In this document: positions 60,060 through 64,000 of the stretch, one piece after another
Position numbering within the stretch: the stretch's first letter is position 1
How the letters are laid out: each line of letters opens with the position of its first letter
DNA from: Zanthoxylum bungeanum
Lineage: Eukaryota > Streptophyta > Magnoliopsida > Sapindales > Rutaceae
Assembly: GCA_019454045.1 (NCBI GenBank)
Contig: SKCR01041701.1
Coordinates: forward strand, 24,474-88,473
Length of the DNA stretch: 64,000 bases
Direction of reading: 5' to 3'
Notes under the pieces: generated by a model
What the model was told of the DNA's origin: nothing
The model's database searches: none
The model's input: only the letters and a program-made list of their open reading frames with translations
Position numbers and translations under genes: made by a program

Positions 60060-63000
60060 TGTTGGTATAAGGATTTTGATGATACCAATGAAGTAAAAAG
60101 ACTCAAAGATAAGAAGGTCAAAGACATGGAGACTTTGACAAAGATGATCAAATATAGCGACTTGATTTCTATTGTGTCAAAACGTCTAAATATTAGCGAA
60201 TCAAGCTCGATGAGGCTAAAGAAGCAAAAAGATGATGATGAAGCCAAAATATTGATGAAGAGTCAAAATGAGCTAGAAGATGATTGTAGGAGCGAAGCAG
60301 GGTTTACCGCTATATCTATGACATTGGCGACCACTACACTATTGAAATCACAACTCGTAGAGAATATAGATTAGTCGGTGGGGGGACTAACTAGAGAATA
60401 ATGGAGTCACCACCTAGTATGAAACATTGTGAATGATTTAAGGCCGTACTACACTACTCGCAAGGTCCAAACTTAAACCCATTTGGGTTCGGAATGGTCT
60501 CTTACTGTGCCAGTATAATATCCACTCTAAAAGGAGGATCCACATGTCTTATAATGCAGTCACACATAAATATTTTATATGACACACAACAATTATAACA
60601 TCCATGAAAGCGGTAATAAAATGAATTAACAAATAGAATGCACTCGGCCAAATATATGTTGGATTCGGCCAATAATATATATTATCCCTTTATGTCCGAT
60701 CAGACTTGCAAGAAGTTTGGCTTGACTTACTACATAGTTAGGAGATTTGCAGAAGCGAGACTATATCCACATACATCCAAAGAACAATTATGATAATGCC
60801 AGAAATAAGGGAACCAATAAAATCATCATAACAATAGGCATCTAATCATGTTTCATCGGCCTGGTCTAGTAGAGACCTAGCCAGATATTTAAAGCAGGCC
60901 AGAATTATCTTATTTCCGGTCAGACTTAGTGTAAGTCAGGCTGGACGTATTGTGTATCTAGAAACACAAATTTAATCAGTTTTCAATAATAAATCATATG
61001 AAAATTAAACAACCAGAAATTAAACAACGATAATGGTAATGGAGAAAAGAAAGAAGCATGATAGACATAGAGGAAACAATGCATTAACGATGAAAGTAAC
61101 ATGAAAACCACTCGTTTTTGTGTAGTACGTGGAGTTGTATCCCAAGTACAAACTATACTATTGTCCATTCAGAATCGATTATGGAATCTACATCCGGGTT
61201 TCCATCCTAAATACCACAGAAATACAACGACCGGATGTGGCCAGATGCTTGGCTGGATTTACTGTTTGACAAGTGCACATCCGTCTGAACGTACTTTATG
61301 TCCGACCGGACATGCGGCGTCAGTTCAATGAACTACAAAACTTAAAAATAAAGATTTAAGGCCATCGAGTCTTACTCTTAGGTGTAGATTGGCTCCGAAA
61401 ATACCTTTGAAAGTTCATTTTGGTTGCTGGATCTTGCTGGGAGTTGGAGATTTAGGGTTATATTTTTTGCTTATTTGGTTTTTCCAAGGTAAGAAATTGC
61501 CGATCCTATTTTCAGTGATTTAGCCTCATTTTTATAGTGTCTAGGGTTTGGGTTAATAAGGAAGAGATATGGTCGTTTTGGAAGTTGGTTTTAATAAGGA
61601 AAGTGAAATTTGGCTAAGAATGAAAAATATCGTATCCTTCTGTAAAATTTGAAACTGATACATATCCGGTCTGACTTGTAGGATGTCCAGCCAAATTTAC
61701 TGTCGATGGCAGGCCGGACATAGAAGACATCCGGCTGGGTTTGGGTGGACAAGTCTGGTTGGATGTAGATGACATCCGACCCATTTTTGGCTATTTCTTT
61801 CTCATCCAATATTAAATTTTACAACTTTTCCAAACTTTTCAAGCGTGTTCTCATAATAGACTCATCATCGGGCTATGTCCAAGAATGCAGTGTCTATAAT
61901 GATCAAAAGAGCAAAGATGATAAAGAGCCATAAAGAGGATGAAAAAACCAAATCAAAAAGCTAAGCAAGATGAAAATCAAAGATGATGATTAAGAGCTAA
62001 GAATCAATGTAAGTGAGTTCTTATTCAAGTGTTTCTAAGCTCATATGAATCATGCATCATCATTTGAAGCTTTTAAGATCAAGTGTATTAAAGCCAAAAA
62101 TTATTTTCAACTTGTTTAAACATTGGAATAGGCATACCAGTCTCTGAAATTGGCATACCGGTTACCATATACTGGCATACTGTAACCATATCGGTAACTG
62201 GAAGAATAAGAGGTCTCTGGACATTTGCGTTCGAATGACATGACGAACGCTACTTGAACGTGAAGTCTCTGCATGGCGTCGTTCGAACAACATGAAAAAC
62301 GTGCCATAAATAAACTTAGTTCAAACCCGACTCAAACGGAAGATTCTAGCCTCTGTAACTGGCACATTGGCAACAAATCCAGAAAAACCAGCATACCGGT
62401 GCCATACCGGTCCCCATACCGTTGAGCCTACACTTTGCATAGTTACTGGAACCAGTAAGGCTCTATACCGTTCTCTGTACCGGTCAGTAATCCGGTAGGT
62501 TTCGTGTATTAAATGCTCAATGATAACTATTTAGTACCTGTTTGAATCAAATATTGGCATACCAGTATCTGAAAACCAGTATACCGGTCTCAGCACACAT
62601 AAACATGTCTGCTCAGATTTTTACCTATATATTAGACACTACTTCATTTTGAGAGTTCCTATGGATTTTAAGAACACTTACATTTTTGAATATCATTCTT
62701 ACAAAGTAAAAATTAAAGAGAGATTTAAATCTTCTTCATTCATTAACTCTCAAAATCAAAAGCTCATAATTTACATCTTCTCATTCATTTAGTGAGCTTA
62801 ATTTCATTTGGGTAATACACTCACATTCAAATCTTTGTAATCTTTTGTAAGTTCCCAAATAGTGTGTAAACATAATTTTCTTATTCAAACACTTGTGTGA
62901 AATTCTCTTGTGTTGAGTGGTGATTACTCTCAAGGGTGAAATTGTTGTAAAGGTTTGAGAGGAGTCTTGAAAGAAAGACCTCTCGGTGTAAAAGTTGTTG

Positions 63001-63267
63001 AAATTTAGTGGAACCTTCAAGCGATCTTGAAGAGAGTTTTCGTAGGCAAACGATTGGGCCGAACCACTATGAAATCGATTTTGTGTCTTTCTTCTCTAAA
63101 CTCATTTACTTTGCAATTTATAGCTTTAAATTTGTTGATTATAATATTCAGTAAAGTTTTTGTTATTCATAACTTAAAAACTGAAATAAAATTATTTTCC
63201 GTAATTATTTTTGAATACCCAATTCACCCCTGAATATAGATTATTTAAGTTCTTATAGGAAACTTCA
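60060..63267 (+). repeat. SIRE-like copia solo LTR
   Basis: It starts TGTTGGTATAAGGATTTTGATGA, the typical opening of plant SIRE/Maximus LTRs, and carries their usual 3' part (TTTTCGTAGGCAAACGATTG, GGCCGAACCACTATGAAATC, CCAATTCACCCCTG) before ending ACTTCA at 63267. Flanked by a perfect duplication ATTGT (60055-60059, 63268-63272). Without the nested LTR and its duplication it is about 1.59 kb. Repeated GGCATACCGGT phrases fill 62130-62600. The ORF at 59988-60374 runs across its start and is chance. Confidence 0.85.
60285..61898 (-). repeat. Tat-like solo LTR nested in the SIRE-like LTR
   Basis: 1614 bp, relative of the LTR at 42054-45632: shared GGGGACTAA...AGAATAATGGAGTC, GTTCGGAATGGTC, GTACGTGGAGTTGTATCCC and GACTCATCATCGGG blocks. 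Flanked by ATGAT (60280-60284, 61899-61903). The terminal CTACA has become CTATA. It lacks much of the long LTR's middle, including the 175-bp array. Confidence 0.85.
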
Positions 63268-63272
63268 ATTGT

Positions 63273-64000
63273 TTCTTAATCGTGTGGCTTAATGAACAAA
63301 ATCATTTCTTCATCGTGTTATTTGATGAACAAAGTGCAATGTAAGAACCTAGAATGGCACATGTTTGGTCCCTAAGTTTTTGAAATTTCTATACAATTTT
63401 ATAAAATATGTGACATCCTACTAATAAAGAGATGTTTTTGATTTTTTTATTATAATAAATATTATTAACTTTTTTAAGATATATGAGTGACTCCAATCGA
63501 TCGTTTGCGTCGACTATTCCTGACCATTTGAGAAGATAGCTTGATTAATTAGCGAAGGACTCGAGCTGAAACGATGAACAAACACTTAGTTAAATAATTT
63601 TGACTACAGTAGTGGTTTATAGAATTTTTCGACCACAGCCTATAACCATTTGGAATTTAATATCATTGTTGATAAAATTTACTCTTCTTAGTGCTTGACT
63701 GCTAGGCTAGCTGATGACAGCGGCTGCCGGTAAGTGCATAAAATACAAATAGTGGAAGATATGCTTTATTTAAAGAGCAACGTGGTGAATTTTTCAAAGA
63801 CTGCGTGTTCAAGACAATCTGTAGGCGTACTTTATCTAGTAAATTGAGAACTTATCAAGTTTGCCAATTAATATCTTCTAGAAGGTTCTATCCAATTTTG
63901 AATTTGTTTGGCGAGCTTTTGGTGAGCTGATTTGAAACTGGTACTTTTTTAAATAGGATGGACTTGCACGAATAAATTCAAGAAGAATATGATATACAGA
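63273..64000 (+). repeat. Host flank, copy B (second part)
   Basis: Continues copy B after the SIRE-like LTR and matches 9130-9440 in two blocks: 63275-63345 (CATCGTGTTATTTGATGAAC, itself in two copies) and 63693-63850 (GACAGCGGCTGCCGGTAAGT, GCAACGTGGTGAATTTTTC). 63350-63690 and 63860-64000 hold no gene that I can see. Confidence 0.7.

Noticed and set aside
59988..60374. 128-codon ORF with a hydrophobic start and a Lys/Asp-rich body
   Set aside because: It runs from host flank through the start of the SIRE-like LTR (60060) into the nested solo LTR (60285), so it is a chance joining of three unrelated sequences.

Overview
The window is nuclear DNA of a flowering plant, probably a eudicot. It holds one clear host gene, a group S1 bZIP transcription factor of the bZIP53/bZIP11 type with its conserved sucrose-control upstream ORF. 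This gene sits at the edge of a large nest of LTR retrotransposons. I saw no rRNA, tRNA or CRISPR. Family names Gypsy_A, Copia_A and Copia_B are my own labels.

Layout. 1-5602: retrotransposon debris (Copia_B gag/protease piece, a Gypsy_A LTR, a Copia_B-type LTR, another LTR piece). 5603-10405: host DNA with the bZIP gene (TATA box about 7294, uORFs 7599-7729, CDS 7860-8297) and its 3' flank. 10406-12713: an LTR-like piece and an 818-bp hAT-type MITE with a perfect 8-bp target duplication (GTACACAG). 12776-33026: a Gypsy_A element on the minus strand, split by a complete Copia_A element (16854-26820, target duplication TTTTC). 33027-56569: a Copia_B element on the minus strand, whose gag is split by two insertions. 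The first is a Ty3-type element at 33830-41427 (ACGAG). The second is a gag-only Tat-like element at 42054-53216 (CATAG) with two 3579-bp LTRs. 56570-59442: an older Copia_B LTR with a solo LTR inside it (CATTC). 59443-64000: a second copy of the bZIP 3' flank, split by a SIRE-like solo LTR (60060-63267, ATTGT) that itself holds a Tat-like solo LTR (60285-61898, ATGAT).

The most notable content is in the 33830-41427 element. Between a gag remnant and the polypurine tract it carries an uninterrupted, intronless 217-codon reading frame for a LOG-family (cytokinin-activating nucleoside 5'-monophosphate phosphoribohydrolase) protein. The protein keeps the family's glycine-rich motifs, lacks the usual Arg-Lys pair of the active site, and ends in a basic stretch plus an EAR-like tail. 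It looks like a host gene captured by a retrotransposon and kept open while the element's own genes decayed.

The bZIP leader is the other point of interest. The sucrose-control peptide core (SVVFLYWFYVFS) is present, but the stop codon that normally follows it at once is missing, so the upstream peptide runs on for nine more residues.
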